Positions 16,826 to 26,466 are shown, numbered from the stretch's first letter. The stretch: DNA of 64,000 nucleotides from Bacillus manliponensis (GCF_000712595.1 NZ_JOTN01000009.1:62001-126000), one strand, 5' to 3'. Notes: a model not told the origin generated them from the letters alone. Translations and numbers: made by a program.

Positions 16826-17386
16826 TTATTCTCTTACGTACTTATTACTGCCCGGTTGTGCTTTCGTTTCATTCCAACACGAAATGGCGTCTTCACGGCT
16901 CTTTCCTTTGTTGTGTGGATCGCTGAAAAAATCACGAATGAACTGGTTATATTCAAACTGCGGGGCAAGTTCTTTTTTATACTTTGGATCTTTCTTTCGT
17001 TTTTCTTCTTCATGCCAAGCCTCTATAACATCACGATATGTTTTTCCGACATTGTCTTTGAAGTAGTTTTGAATATAAGTAGAAAAATGAAATTTTGGAA
17101 TGACTGTTTTGAAAAAGGCGCGTACTTCTTGAGTGCAGCGGTGATTTTCGGTAATGACAGTATCGAGAGTAAGTTTTTCTGTCTTCTTTACAGCTATTTT
17201 TCGCGTGCGAGTTGGCTTTTGAATTTCTCCAGTTGTGAGAAAGACTTCAATGCGCGCCGTAATTTCTAATTTTGAACCTGAGGCACTTAATCCATTTTCG
17301 CGGCAAAAGGTTTGTAGTTCTTCTTTTAGCCAGTAGTATTCTTTAAAGTCATTCAAGTTAATTTTTTTTGTTAAAGTAGGTCTCAT
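16826..17386 (-). CDS. SAP-domain / DUF6434 protein
   Basis: 186 residues from the ATG at 17386 (GGAGGTGCACAAA upstream). An N-terminal SAP-like helix-turn-helix (LKEELQTFCRENGLSASGSKLEITARIEVFLTTG, about 18-51) is followed by a basic linker (RTRKIAVKKTEK) and a C-terminal DUF6434-type region (FSTYIQNYFKDNVGKTYRDVIEAWHEEEKRKKDP ... FIRDFFSDPHNKGKSREDAISCWNETKAQPG). The C-terminal part shows two related helical units (YxxVIxAWxxE and REDAIxCWxxTK). SAP modules often bind AT-rich DNA; a DNA- or RNA-associated role is inferred only. Confidence 0.72.
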   Translation of the reverse strand: MRPTLTKKINLNDFKEYYWLKEELQTFCRENGLSASGSKLEITARIEVFLTTGEIQKPTRTRKIAVKKTEKLTLDTVITENHRCTQEVRAFFKTVIPKFHFSTYIQNYFKDNVGKTYRDVIEAWHEEEKRKKDPKYKKELAPQFEYNQFIRDFFSDPHNKGKSREDAISCWNETKAQPGSNKYVRE

Positions 17387-17547
17387 TTTGTGCACCTCCA
17401 TATATTGTTAATTTTTATTATAGAACAAATGTTCTTTTGTATCAATTAAACTTTATAATAGAATATAAATAATTTGGTAACGGATTCGTACTCTGGTATA
17501 TAATTATCATACTGAAAATTCTGTTATTTTAAATGCGGGGGGAAATG

Positions 17548-18072
17548 ATGCAACTTTCTACTGTGAATAAAGTCCATATTATTGGAGCTGTTGGAAGTGG
17601 AAAAACGACTTTAGCAAAAAAGTTATGTGAAAGAAAAAATATCCCTCATATTGAGTTAGATAATGTCGTGTGGATCAGGTCAGAAGCAGGAGATATAAGG
17701 CGAATAGAGGCTGAGAGGGATGATTATTTACAAAGCCTTATGATGAAAGAAAGTTGGGTTATTGAAGGTGCCCATTATCAATCGTGGGTTACTCCCGCAT
17801 TAGAGAAAGCAGACGTTATTATTTTTTTAGACCCTTCGTATTCCGTTCGGTTATATAGAGTGATCAAAAGATGGATTTTCCAATGTTTCAAAATAGAAAA
17901 GTCGCATTATAAACCATCCTTTTCTATGCTAGTAAGCATGATACGGTGGACACATTTACATGAAAAGAAAAATCGGAAAGTCATTACAGAGCTCGTGCAA
18001 AAATATGAAAGGAAAGCAATCATTATTACAAATGAAGAGGAGCTAGAGGAACATAAAAAAAGCAGACTCTAA
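17548..18072 (+). CDS. P-loop small-kinase-like protein (FlaR/AAA type)
   Basis: 174 residues from ATG 17548 (GGGGGG five bases upstream; an adjacent ATG at 17545 is possible). Walker A is GAVGSGKTT near residues 14-22; LDNVVWIR and WVIEGAHYQSWVTPALEKADVIIFLDPSYSVRLYRVIKR match the proteins annotated as DNA topology modulation FlaR or adenylate-kinase-like. The acceptor substrate is not known. Stands alone with a terminator that overlaps its stop. Confidence 0.75.
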   Translation: MQLSTVNKVHIIGAVGSGKTTLAKKLCERKNIPHIELDNVVWIRSEAGDIRRIEAERDDYLQSLMMKESWVIEGAHYQSWVTPALEKADVIIFLDPSYSVRLYRVIKRWIFQCFKIEKSHYKPSFSMLVSMIRWTHLHEKKNRKVITELVQKYERKAIIITNEEELEEHKKSRL

Positions 18073-18098
18073 AAGACAAAGTCCTTTAGAATCTGCTT
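18060..18098. terminator. Bidirectional terminator between P-loop gene and gapN
   Basis: AAGCAGACTCTAAA pairs with TTTAGAATCTGCTT (one mismatch) across the convergent 3' ends. Confidence 0.75.
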
Positions 18099-18105
18099 CT
18101 TCAAA

Positions 18106-19545
18106 TTACATTAAGTTTAATACTGTTACTTTTTCACGCGTCATGGACTCAAGGCTACGACGAATACCTTGTGCACCCATACCAGAACCTTTCACACCGA
18201 TGAACGGGAAGTGGTCTGGGCCGCGTTCTGTACGTCCGTTAATTTGGACAGAACCTGTGTCAATTTTGTTTGCGATTGCAAATGCTTTATTGATATCTTT
18301 TGTGAACACACTTGCTTGTAAACCAAACTCTGATTTATTCGCAATTTCAATTGCTTCTTCGTCAGAAGAGACGCGGATGACTGGAAGAATTGGACCAAAT
18401 GGTTCTTCCCAAGCAACTTTCATTTCTTCTGTTACATGGTCAATCAGCGTTGGGTAAATTAAGTTGCGTTCGCGTTTGTTACCGATAACAGCTGTTGCGC
18501 CTTTTTCTACTGCATCGTCTACTAATCCTTGAACGAAGTCAGCAGAGCTATCGTCAATTAACGGTACGATTGTGCTGTTGTCTTCAGGAGAGCCAACAGA
18601 TAATTTTGCGATTTCATCTTTTAGTAAACCAACAAGCTCGTCCGCTACATTTTCATGGACAAGAACGCGTTTAATTGCTGTGCAGCGCTGACCAGAGTAT
18701 GAGAACGCACCGCTAATAATGTGCTTCGCAGCTTCTTGTAAGTCTGCATCTTCGCGAACGATACCAGGGTCTTTACCGCCAAGCTCTAGTACAAGTGGGA
18801 TCATTGTCGCTTTTTTCGCTAAATGTGTACCTGTATTTGTACCACCTGTGAACGATACCATATTGATGCCAGCATGCTCAACTAAGTAGTCACCGATAAC
18901 AGAACCGCGTCCTGTTGCTACGTTAACAAGTCCTTTTGGAAGACCTGCTTTATGAAGTGCTTCTACCATTTTAATACCGCTAATTGCTCCTTGTGTTGCT
19001 GGTTTAAAGATAACGGCATTTCCCATAATAAGTGCTGGTGCAAGTTTTGCTGCCGCTAAGTTTACAGGATAGTTAAATGGTGCAATTGCTAGTACAACGC
19101 CAAGCGGAGCGCGTTGAATAATTGCAAGCTTTGATTTCGAACCGCCAGGGAAGCTGTCGCCCATCATGCTTTCGCCATGCATATGAAGCGCTTCGTCAAC
19201 TGTGTAACGAATTAAGTCTGCAGTACGCACAACTTCTTTTTGCGCATCTTTGTAGCCTTTTCCAACTTCTTTCATGATGATGTCAGCAATTTCATCTTGC
19301 ATATTTACAAGCTCATCAGCCCATTTATATAAATATTTCGCACGATCTTGAAGAGAAGCTTCAGCCCAATCTTTTTGTGCTAATTGTGCAGATTGAATTG
19401 CTTCATCTACTTCACCTTGTGTAATTGCTTGTATTTCTCCAATTGTTTCATGTAAATAAGGAGAAGAAATTTCAATTGTTTGTCCAGATGAACTTTCTTT
19501 CCATTCTCCGTTTATATAAAATTTATACGTAGTACTTGTTGTCAT
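18106..19545 (-). CDS. gapN: NADP-dependent non-phosphorylating glyceraldehyde-3-phosphate dehydrogenase
   Basis: 479 residues, aldehyde dehydrogenase superfamily of GapN type. Oxidises glyceraldehyde-3-phosphate to 3-phosphoglycerate while making NADPH. Visible features: APFNYPVNLAAAKLAPALIMGNAVIFKPA (substrate/cofactor region, about 150-178), FTGGTNTG (coenzyme loop), catalytic Glu in LELGGKDPG (about 250) and catalytic Cys in SGQRCTAIKR (about 284). The RTERGPDHFPFIGVKGSGMG tail is typical of GapN. Strong AGGAGG ribosome site; monocistronic. Confidence 0.95.
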   Translation of the reverse strand: MTTSTTYKFYINGEWKESSSGQTIEISSPYLHETIGEIQAITQGEVDEAIQSAQLAQKDWAEASLQDRAKYLYKWADELVNMQDEIADIIMKEVGKGYKDAQKEVVRTADLIRYTVDEALHMHGESMMGDSFPGGSKSKLAIIQRAPLGVVLAIAPFNYPVNLAAAKLAPALIMGNAVIFKPATQGAISGIKMVEALHKAGLPKGLVNVATGRGSVIGDYLVEHAGINMVSFTGGTNTGTHLAKKATMIPLVLELGGKDPGIVREDADLQEAAKHIISGAFSYSGQRCTAIKRVLVHENVADELVGLLKDEIAKLSVGSPEDNSTIVPLIDDSSADFVQGLVDDAVEKGATAVIGNKRERNLIYPTLIDHVTEEMKVAWEEPFGPILPVIRVSSDEEAIEIANKSEFGLQASVFTKDINKAFAIANKIDTGSVQINGRTERGPDHFPFIGVKGSGMGAQGIRRSLESMTREKVTVLNLM

Positions 19546-19772
19546 AATAAATCCTCCTAGTTACAACGATGTAAGAGTGAGTATATGGTGATTGTAGGGG
19601 GTTTCAAATTTTTTTTCAAATGAAATGTTTATGAAAACGATTTCTTAAATATTTTTCACATAAAATTTATCTCATATGGCTAAAAATGTATGGGATTTGT
19701 GTTAGAAACTTTTCAATATCATATTCATTTTTTGTGTTACTTGCCCGTTTTATACAAGTAAGAAAAAAACAA

Positions 19773-19800
19773 TTGACAGAAAAGTAAGTAAAGTTATAAA
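19773..19800 (+). promoter_or_regulatory. Promoter of the bmr leader
   Basis: TTGACA at 19773-19778, 16-bp spacer, TATAAA at 19795-19800. Transcription would start about 30 bases before the leader ORF and ~380 bases before the first transporter gene. Confidence 0.75.
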
Positions 19801-19837
19801 ATTAAAAATGGAAAAAATAACAAAGGAGGTTAGTGTG

Positions 19838-19924
19838 ATGATTGTAATGGTTAACATGGTTGAATTTGTCCTAGTTCGTAACGAAAACAAACATATATCA
19901 TCACGCAACCTATACGAGAACTGA
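19838..19924 (+). CDS. BmrB-like leader peptide (28 aa)
   Basis: ATG at 19838 preceded by AAAGGAGG, encoding 28 residues starting MIVMVNMVEFVLVRN and ending SSRNLYEN, with the TGA at 19922. It sits right in front of a chain of alternative hairpins (19926-20025) ahead of two half-transporter genes. In B. subtilis bmrB plays this part: ribosomes stalled on the leader by antibiotics prevent formation of a terminator and let bmrCD be transcribed. The arrangement here fits that mechanism; the peptide sequence itself is too short for a homology claim. Confidence 0.7.
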   Translation: MIVMVNMVEFVLVRNENKHISSRNLYEN

Positions 19925-19925
19925 G

Positions 19926-20025
19926 TTTTCTTTTTGTTGAAAGAAAAAGCAGACGTTGCGTGTGTCGTGGCGTCTGCTTTTATGCGTTTTTCGCATATCG
20001 TCAAAGCGACGGTATGCGTTTTTTT
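19926..20025 (+). promoter_or_regulatory. Attenuator hairpins of the bmrCD leader
   Basis: Four candidate pairings: 19926-19933 with 19940-19947; 19945-19955 with 19971-19981 (11 bp perfect); 19982-19986 with 19992-19996; and terminator stem 19992-20002 with 20008-20018 followed by seven T. The first competes with the second at 19945-19947 and the third with the terminator at 19992-19996, so leader translation can decide read-through. Confidence 0.75.
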
Positions 20026-20092
20026 GTCTTTTTGGTTGTTTCCATGTGTTACATGGTAGCGATATAGAAAGAAAAGCAGAGGAGGAAAGAAT

Positions 20093-20146
20093 ATGAAAAA
20101 GTATAAAAGAATCGAATTACAAGCAGAGGGCTTTGATAGTGGATAA
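20093..20146 (+). CDS. Second small ORF in the bmrCD leader (17 aa)
   Basis: ATG 20093 with a near-perfect GGAGGAAAGAAT ribosome site encodes 17 residues (MKKYKRIELQAEGFDSG) and two consecutive stops (TAA TAA). It lies downstream of the attenuator terminator and 36 bp before the transporter start. The strong ribosome site argues for translation; a role in translational coupling or as a second regulatory peptide is inference. No homolog is known to me. Confidence 0.5.
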   Translation: MKKYKRIELQAEGFDSG

Positions 20147-20182
20147 TAAGCGAATGTCCCCATTTATGTAACGAAGGGAGAG

Positions 20183-21943
20183 ATGAAATTGTTTTCTGTA
20201 TTACAGAAATTAGTATGGTTTTTTAAAGAACATTGGAAAAGGTACAGTATAGCAATTGGTTGTTTATTAATTGTGAATATCATTGAAATTATTCCGCCAA
20301 AAGTTATCGGACTCGCAATTGATGATATAAAGGCGGGAGAGTTAACGAATGGAGGAATTATTGATTATATATGGATCTTACTTGGCGTAACGGTGGTTGG
20401 TTATGTACTCACATATATATGGCAATATCAGTTATTTGGTGGTGCGTTCGTACTAGAAAAAACGATGCGTACGAAATTTATGGGACATTTATTAAAAATG
20501 ACGCCAACCTTTTATCACCGGAACAGAACAGGCGATTTAATGGCAAGGGCGACAAATGACTTAAAAGCGATTTCGATGACAGCTGGTTTTGGTATTTTAA
20601 CACTCGTTGATTCTAGCTTATATATGCTTACCATCGTCTTGATGATGGGATTTTCAATTAGCTGGAAGTTAACGTTTGCAGCATTGCTGCCACTGCCAAT
20701 TATGGCGTATGCGATGAGTATTTACGGTAAGAGGTTACATGAACGCTTTACGACAGCACAAGATGCATTTGGTGATATGAATGATAAAGTACTTGAATCG
20801 GTAAGTGGTGTGCGAGTGATTCGAGCTTATGTGCAGGAAAAGGCGGATGAGCAGCGCTTTAATACGCTTGCAACAGATGTGTATATGAAAAACATGAAAG
20901 TTGCCACGATTGATGCGCTGTTTCAACCAACAGTGAAAATGCTTGTTGGTCTTAGTTATTTAATTGGCCTTGTATACGGGGCATTTCTTGTTTTTAAAAA
21001 TACGGTCACGCTTGGGGAACTTGTTTCGTTTAACGTTTACCTCGGTATGATGATTTGGCCGATGTTTGCGATTGGAGAACTCATTAACGTGATGCAGCGC
21101 GGAAACGCGTCGCTTGATCGTGTGAATGAAACGTTAGCATATGAACCAGATGTAAAAGATGCAAGAAAACCAAGACGGGTAGATGATCTTGATTATATTG
21201 ATTTCGACGATGTGTCGTTCTCGTATCCATCTTCTTCGGAGCCAAATTTAAAGGACGTATCGTTTTCATTACAGCGCGGCGAAACACTTGGAATCGTTGG
21301 GAAGACAGGAAGCGGGAAGACGACGCTTGTTCGTCAGCTGCTTCGTCAATACCCAGTTGGATCGGGAGAAATTACAATCTCCAATGTACCGATTCAAAAT
21401 CTTCCTGTTGATAAAATATTAAGCTGGATTGGTTATGTACCACAGGAGCATATTTTATTTTCAAAAACAGCGAAGGAAAATATTTTGTTCGGTAACCGAG
21501 AGGCAACGGAAGAAGAATTGGAAAAGGCAATTGAAATTGCTGCATTCAAACATGATTTAGAGTTTTTATCAGATGGATTAGAAACACTTGTTGGAGAAAA
21601 AGGTGTGTCGTTATCTGGTGGACAAAAGCAAAGGATTTCGATTGCTCGTGCAGTTATTCAAAATCCAGAAGTGCTCATACTAGATGATTCGTTATCAGCT
21701 GTTGATGCTCGTACAGAAGCTGCAATTATTGAAAGTATTAAAGAGGAACGAAGCGATAAGACGACAATTATTACCGCGCATCGTTTGTCAGCGGTTGAAC
21801 ATGCAGATTGGATTCTTGTGATGGATGAAGGAGAGGTTATCGAAGCAGGTACACATGAAATGCTTCTTGAAAAAGAAGGCTGGTATAAAGAACAATTTGA
21901 AAGACAACAAGGAGGAAAAACAGAAGGTGAGGTGAAAATATGA
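20183..21943 (+). CDS. bmrC: Heterodimeric multidrug ABC exporter subunit, BmrC/YheI-like
   Basis: 586 residues: six-helix ABC exporter membrane domain (about 1-315) and ATPase domain (about 335-586). Walker A GKTGSGKTT (~374), Q-loop GYVPQEH, signature LSGGQKQR (intact), and Walker B ILDDSLSAVDA, where the usual catalytic Glu after Walker B is Asp. With the next gene it forms an asymmetric heterodimer, like B. subtilis BmrCD (YheI/YheH), which has the same size pair and the same neighbourhood (sspB, yheD/C, yheB, yheA). Exports drugs and dyes in B. subtilis. Confidence 0.9.
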   Translation: MKLFSVLQKLVWFFKEHWKRYSIAIGCLLIVNIIEIIPPKVIGLAIDDIKAGELTNGGIIDYIWILLGVTVVGYVLTYIWQYQLFGGAFVLEKTMRTKFMGHLLKMTPTFYHRNRTGDLMARATNDLKAISMTAGFGILTLVDSSLYMLTIVLMMGFSISWKLTFAALLPLPIMAYAMSIYGKRLHERFTTAQDAFGDMNDKVLESVSGVRVIRAYVQEKADEQRFNTLATDVYMKNMKVATIDALFQPTVKMLVGLSYLIGLVYGAFLVFKNTVTLGELVSFNVYLGMMIWPMFAIGELINVMQRGNASLDRVNETLAYEPDVKDARKPRRVDDLDYIDFDDVSFSYPSSSEPNLKDVSFSLQRGETLGIVGKTGSGKTTLVRQLLRQYPVGSGEITISNVPIQNLPVDKILSWIGYVPQEHILFSKTAKENILFGNREATEEELEKAIEIAAFKHDLEFLSDGLETLVGEKGVSLSGGQKQRISIARAVIQNPEVLILDDSLSAVDARTEAAIIESIKEERSDKTTIITAHRLSAVEHADWILVMDEGEVIEAGTHEMLLEKEGWYKEQFERQQGGKTEGEVKI

Positions 21944-23940
21944 GCGTTGGAAAACGATTGTTTCAATATGCGATGAAGGTGAAGAAGACCATCATCGCAG
22001 CGCTTATTATGTTATTAATTTTCGTTGCGGCTGAGCTTGCTGGTCCGTTTGTTGCAAAACAGATGATTGATGAGCACATCGTTGGTATTGAAAAGCCGTG
22101 GCATGAAACGGTAAAAGGTGAGGACGCTGTTTTATATAATGGAAAATGGTATAAACGTACAGATCGTTTTCAAGAAGGAGAAATGAAAGGAAAAGAAGTG
22201 CGCGTCCTGCAAATTGGATTTCAATATTACTTTATCCCAAGTAAAGTAATTGCGGGAGGAGAGCAATCCGTTAAAGGAAATGTGATAACGGTGAGAAATG
22301 GGGAAGCAACGCAAGTATATAAAGCGACAAAATTAACGAAAGAAGAGGTTTTTTCGTTTTATGAACCGGAAGTAAAACGGCTCTTGTGGCTTGGTGGTGG
22401 TTATTTTGCACTACTCATTATCGTTTCCATTTTCTCATATGGAAAGCAGTTTTATTTGCAGAAGTCGGCGAATAAAATTATTCAAATTATGCGTGAAGAA
22501 GTGTTTGCCCATATTCAAACATTACCCGTGCACTACTTTGATCATTTACCAGCAGGTAAGGTCGTTTCGCGTGTAACAAATGATACGGAGGCAATTCGAG
22601 AGTTTTATGTAACGGTGCTTTCGACGTTTGTTGCGAGTTTTATCTATATTATTGGTATTTTCGTCGCATTATTTTTACTAGATATAAAGCTCGCTCTTAT
22701 TTGTTTAGTTATTGTTCCAATTTTGTATGTATGGGCGCTCTTTTACCGAAAGTATGCATCGGCTTACAATCATAAAATGCGTTCCCGTTTATCGGATATT
22801 AACGGAATGGTGAATGAATCGATAAACGGGATGACAATCATTCAAGCGTTTCGTCAAGAGCGTGCGACGAAAGACGAGTTTGAAGAGTTAAACGCAGATT
22901 ACTATAAATATCAAACGAAAATTTTAACGTTAAATGCGGCGACGTCACACAATTTAGTTGGCGTACTTCGCAATATTGCGTTCACGGCTGTTATTTGGTA
23001 TTTTGGCGGTGCATCATTAAGCGCTACAGGAATTGTGTCGCTCGGTGTGCTATATGCGTTTATTGATTATTTGAACCGCTTATTTTCACCAATCACGCAA
23101 ATGGTGAATCAACTTGCGAACTTAGAACAAGCAAGGGTTGCGAGTGAACGTGTATTTGAGTTGTTAGATGAAAAGGGAGAAGCGGTAGAGGAGGAGCATA
23201 TTCCTCGTCTTCGCGGAAATATAAAGTTCGACGATGTTTCATTTTCTTATAACGGTAAAGATGAAGTGTTAAAGAATATTTCATTTGAGGCGAAACAAGG
23301 AGAAACAGTTGCACTTGTTGGTCATACTGGTTCAGGAAAGAGCTCTGTTTTAAATGTGCTATTCCAGTTTTACGAGTTTCAAAAAGGGAAAATCACCATT
23401 GACGGTTATGACATAAAAGATATTTCAAAGCAAGCGCTTCGTGAACATATGGGAATTGTATTGCAAGATCCATTCTTATTTACAGGAACGATTGCTTCTA
23501 ATGTAAGTTTAGAAAAAGAAGAGATTTCAATTGAGCGCATTAAGAAGGCACTTTACGATGTTGGGGCGGAACGCTTTGCGGATAATATAGAAGAAATGGT
23601 AACAGAAAAAGGGAGTACTTTTTCATCTGGGGAAAGACAGCTCATTTCTTTTGCGCGTGCCCTTGCATTTGATCCAGCAATTTTAATTTTAGACGAAGCA
23701 ACATCAAACATTGATACAGAAACAGAAGCGATGATTCAAAAGGCATTAGAAATCGTAAAAAAAGGAAGAACGACATTTATCATTGCTCATCGCCTTTCTA
23801 CGATTAAAAGTGCAGATCAAATTATCGTACTAGACCGTGGTCGAATTTTTGAAAAGGGTTCACATGAAGAGTTAATGGCAAAGAAGGGCCGTTATTACAA
23901 TATGTATAAAACGCAAATTGCGGGAAGTGAAAGTGCGTAG
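21940..23940 (+). CDS. bmrD: Heterodimeric multidrug ABC exporter subunit, BmrD/YheH-like
   Basis: 666 residues; start overlaps the bmrC stop (ATGA). Longer than its partner because of a ~90-residue insertion between membrane helices 1 and 2 (about 45-130, GKWYKRTDRFQEGEMKGKEVR...), as in YheH. ATPase domain: Walker A GHTGSGKSS (~464), signature degenerate as SSGERQ instead of SGGQ, Walker B ILDEATSNID with the catalytic Glu. Thus one ATP site of the dimer is consensus/degenerate by pairing, the usual heterodimer asymmetry. Confidence 0.92.
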   Translation: MSVGKRLFQYAMKVKKTIIAALIMLLIFVAAELAGPFVAKQMIDEHIVGIEKPWHETVKGEDAVLYNGKWYKRTDRFQEGEMKGKEVRVLQIGFQYYFIPSKVIAGGEQSVKGNVITVRNGEATQVYKATKLTKEEVFSFYEPEVKRLLWLGGGYFALLIIVSIFSYGKQFYLQKSANKIIQIMREEVFAHIQTLPVHYFDHLPAGKVVSRVTNDTEAIREFYVTVLSTFVASFIYIIGIFVALFLLDIKLALICLVIVPILYVWALFYRKYASAYNHKMRSRLSDINGMVNESINGMTIIQAFRQERATKDEFEELNADYYKYQTKILTLNAATSHNLVGVLRNIAFTAVIWYFGGASLSATGIVSLGVLYAFIDYLNRLFSPITQMVNQLANLEQARVASERVFELLDEKGEAVEEEHIPRLRGNIKFDDVSFSYNGKDEVLKNISFEAKQGETVALVGHTGSGKSSVLNVLFQFYEFQKGKITIDGYDIKDISKQALREHMGIVLQDPFLFTGTIASNVSLEKEEISIERIKKALYDVGAERFADNIEEMVTEKGSTFSSGERQLISFARALAFDPAILILDEATSNIDTETEAMIQKALEIVKKGRTTFIIAHRLSTIKSADQIIVLDRGRIFEKGSHEELMAKKGRYYNMYKTQIAGSESA

Positions 23941-23947
23941 TAGTATG

Positions 23948-23989
23948 AAAAGCTGTTCCAAGTAGTCTCTTACTTGGAACAGCTTTTTT
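23948..23989 (+). terminator. bmrCD terminator
   Basis: 17-bp perfect stem (23948-23964 with 23971-23987) followed by T-rich sequence. Confidence 0.9.
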
Positions 23990-24182
23990 CTTTCCCTTTT
24001 TTTAGATAAGTGCTATATTTTAAAACGTTACTTATTTTTTGTTTATATTATGAAAATCTATTCGGTTTATTTTCATAAAATAGGAAACAATAATGTCGAA
24101 CATTTTCATTGAAAAATGAGAGAACATTATCTATAATCAATATTAATCATTTAATTCCTATCAGAATACTTGGAGGGTCATT

Positions 24183-24983
24183 ATGAAGAAGTTATTTTCT
24201 ATTTTTGCAGTAGCTACACTTGCGATCGGAATTACAGCAGGTTGTGGTGGGAATAAAGAAGAAAAAGACGGAGCAAGCAAAGATGCTCTGCAAAGTATAA
24301 AAGATCGTGGTGAGATTGTAGTTGGAACAGAAGGTACATACCCACCATTTACATTCCACGACGAAAGCAACAAATTAACTGGTTTTGATGTTGAAATAGC
24401 AGAAGAAGTTGCAAAACGTATGGGTGTGAAGGTTACATTTAAAGAAACACAGTGGGATAGCTTATTTGCTGGTCTTGACGCGAAGCGTTTTGATATGATT
24501 GCGAACCAAGTTGGTATTCGTGAAGATCGTCAAAAGAAATATGATTTCTCAGATCCATATATTACGTCTTCAGCAGCACTTGTTATTCCAAAAGATAAAG
24601 AGAAGCCAGCTTCTTTTGAAGATGTAAAAGGATTAAAAGCAGCGCAATCATTAACGAGTAACTATAGCGATATGGCAAAAGAAAATGGAGCAGAAATTGT
24701 TGGTGTAGAAGGCTTTAGCCAAGCAGTAGAACTGCTGGGATCCGGCCGCGTTGATTTCACAATTAATGACCATTTATCAGTACTGAACTACTTACAAACA
24801 AAGAAAGATGCAAATATTAAAGTGGCAGCAACAGCAGAAGAGGCATCTAAAAGTGGACTTATGTTCCGTAAAGGTAGCGATTCATTAGTGAAAGAAGTAA
24901 ATAAAGCGTTAGATGAAATGAAAAAAGATGGCACGTACGACAAAATTGTAGAAAAATGGTTCGGTGACAATGTATCTAAGTAG
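24183..24983 (+). CDS. tcyA: Cystine ABC transporter substrate-binding lipoprotein
   Basis: 266 residues. Signal peptide with lipobox ITAGC (Cys ~21), then an SBP_bac_3 domain: [19 protein letters not shown] (about 38-56), [48 protein letters not shown] and a C-terminal KMxKDGTYxKIxEKWFGxxxSK. These blocks match B. subtilis TcyA closely as I remember it, supporting L-cystine as ligand. First gene of a three-gene ABC uptake operon; gene order SBP-permease-ATPase. Confidence 0.88.
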   Translation: MKKLFSIFAVATLAIGITAGCGGNKEEKDGASKDALQSIKDRGEIVVGTEGTYPPFTFHDESNKLTGFDVEIAEEVAKRMGVKVTFKETQWDSLFAGLDAKRFDMIANQVGIREDRQKKYDFSDPYITSSAALVIPKDKEKPASFEDVKGLKAAQSLTSNYSDMAKENGAEIVGVEGFSQAVELLGSGRVDFTINDHLSVLNYLQTKKDANIKVAATAEEASKSGLMFRKGSDSLVKEVNKALDEMKKDGTYDKIVEKWFGDNVSK

Positions 24984-25671
24984 TACAATCGTTACACCAG
25001 ATAGATTATCTGTTTGGATGGACATTATGCAGACTTCCTTCATGCCACTATTGAAGGAAGCTCTGCTTTCTACAATTCCATTAACGCTTATTTCATTTAC
25101 GATTGGGATGATATTAGCGACACTTACAGCGTTAGCTCGTATTTCAAATAATCGTATTTTACAATGGATTGCTCGCGTCTATGTATCTATTATTCGCGGT
25201 ACACCGCTACTTGTACAACTATTTATCATCTTTTATGGGTTGCCCACGCTTGAGATTAACATTGACCCGTATCCAGCAGCTGTAATTGGGTTTTCATTAA
25301 ATGTAGGTGCATACGCATCGGAAATTATTCGCGCATCCATTTTATCGATTCCGAAAGGACAGTGGGAAGCAGCGTATACGATTGGGATGACATATCCTCA
25401 AGCGTTAAAACGCGTCATTTTACCACAAGCGACCCGTGTTTCGATTCCACCGCTTTCGAATACATTTATTAGTTTAGTGAAAGATACGTCACTCGCTTCA
25501 TTAATTTTAGTAACGGAAATGTTCCGAAAAGCACAGGAGATTGCGGCATCGAACTATGAATTTTTAATCGTGTATTTTGAAGCCGGGCTTATTTATTGGG
25601 CGATTTGCTTCGTCTTATCTATCGGTCAAGATATGCTAGAAAAACGTACGTCACGTTATACGTTAAAATAA
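24964..25671 (+). CDS. tcyB: Cystine ABC transporter permease
   Basis: 235 residues; His/Glu/Gln-type permease (HisM family) with about five membrane segments and the EAA loop [29 protein letters not shown] (about 137-165) that contacts the ATPase. [17 protein letters not shown] is the usual family block. The reading frame opens with GTG 24964 inside tcyA (20-bp overlap); ATG 24970 or ATG 25018 could be the real start, since no clear ribosome site distinguishes them. Confidence 0.88.
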   Translation: MTMYLSSTIVTPDRLSVWMDIMQTSFMPLLKEALLSTIPLTLISFTIGMILATLTALARISNNRILQWIARVYVSIIRGTPLLVQLFIIFYGLPTLEINIDPYPAAVIGFSLNVGAYASEIIRASILSIPKGQWEAAYTIGMTYPQALKRVILPQATRVSIPPLSNTFISLVKDTSLASLILVTEMFRKAQEIAASNYEFLIVYFEAGLIYWAICFVLSIGQDMLEKRTSRYTLK

Positions 25672-25699
25672 TCCTTTTCAAAAAGGAGTTTTTATAATT

Positions 25700-26434
25700 A
25701 TGATTTCAGTTCAAAATTTACAAAAGAGCTTCGGTGAGAATACCGTTCTGAAGCAAATTGATGCAACGGTACAAAAAGGTGAAGTTGTTGTTGTAATCGG
25801 TCCTTCTGGATCTGGTAAAACGACTTTTTTACGTTGTTTAAATGTACTTGAAACACCAAATGGTGGCACGATTCGTATTGGAGAGAAAGAGCTCGACTTT
25901 GCGAAAAAAGTAACGAAGCAAGATATTATTAATCTTCGTAAACAAACAGGAATGGTGTTTCAACATCATAACTTATTCCCGCATTTTACAGCTGTTCAAA
26001 ATGTGATGGAAGGGCTTGTCACGGTAAAAAGGATGAATAAAGACGAAGCGAAGAAAAAAGCGGAGTACTTTTTAACAAAAGTTGGTTTGAGCGATAAAAA
26101 AGACCTATATCCGTTTCAGCTTTCAGGTGGACAGCAACAGCGCGTTGGAATTGCCCGTGCGCTTGCGATGGAGCCGGAAGTGATTTTATTTGATGAACCA
26201 ACTTCAGCGCTAGATCCGGAACTTGTGCAAGAAGTATTAGGTGTTATGAAAGAACTTGCAAAAGAGGGCATGACGATGGTTATCGTTACACACGAAATGC
26301 GCTTTGCACATCAAATTGCGGATCGCGTCATCTTTATGGATGGAGGCGTAATTGTCGAACAAGGTACGCCAGATGAAGTTCTTACAAATCCAACAGAAGA
26401 GCGAACGAAGCGATTTTTACAAATGTTTCATTAA
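25700..26434 (+). CDS. tcyC: Cystine ABC transporter ATP-binding protein
   Basis: 244 residues, polar amino acid uptake ATPase. Walker [10 protein letters not shown] (~34-42), Q-loop [12 protein letters not shown], signature LSGGQQQR, Walker [17 protein letters not shown]-loop VTHEM. AAAAGGAG precedes the ATG 28 bp after tcyB. Works at the inner face of the membrane with TcyB to drive cystine import. Confidence 0.93.
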   Translation: MISVQNLQKSFGENTVLKQIDATVQKGEVVVVIGPSGSGKTTFLRCLNVLETPNGGTIRIGEKELDFAKKVTKQDIINLRKQTGMVFQHHNLFPHFTAVQNVMEGLVTVKRMNKDEAKKKAEYFLTKVGLSDKKDLYPFQLSGGQQQRVGIARALAMEPEVILFDEPTSALDPELVQEVLGVMKELAKEGMTMVIVTHEMRFAHQIADRVIFMDGGVIVEQGTPDEVLTNPTEERTKRFLQMFH

Positions 26435-26435
26435 G

Positions 26436-26466
26436 AAAGGTCTCAAGCGATGCTTGAGACCTTTTT
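26436..26466. terminator. tcyABC terminator
   Basis: AAAGGTCTCAAGC pairs with GCTTGAGACCTTT (13 bp, 3-base loop) then T run, facing the convergent SASP gene. Confidence 0.9.

Noticed and set aside
19750-20163. 137-codon minus-strand frame across the bmr leader
   Set aside because: It covers the promoter, leader ORFs and terminator of the plus strand; low-complexity Phe/Thr/Ser product without a ribosome site.
24130-24182. CymR operator before tcyA
   Set aside because: ATTCCTATCAGAAT is only a weak resemblance to the CymR site and could not be supported.
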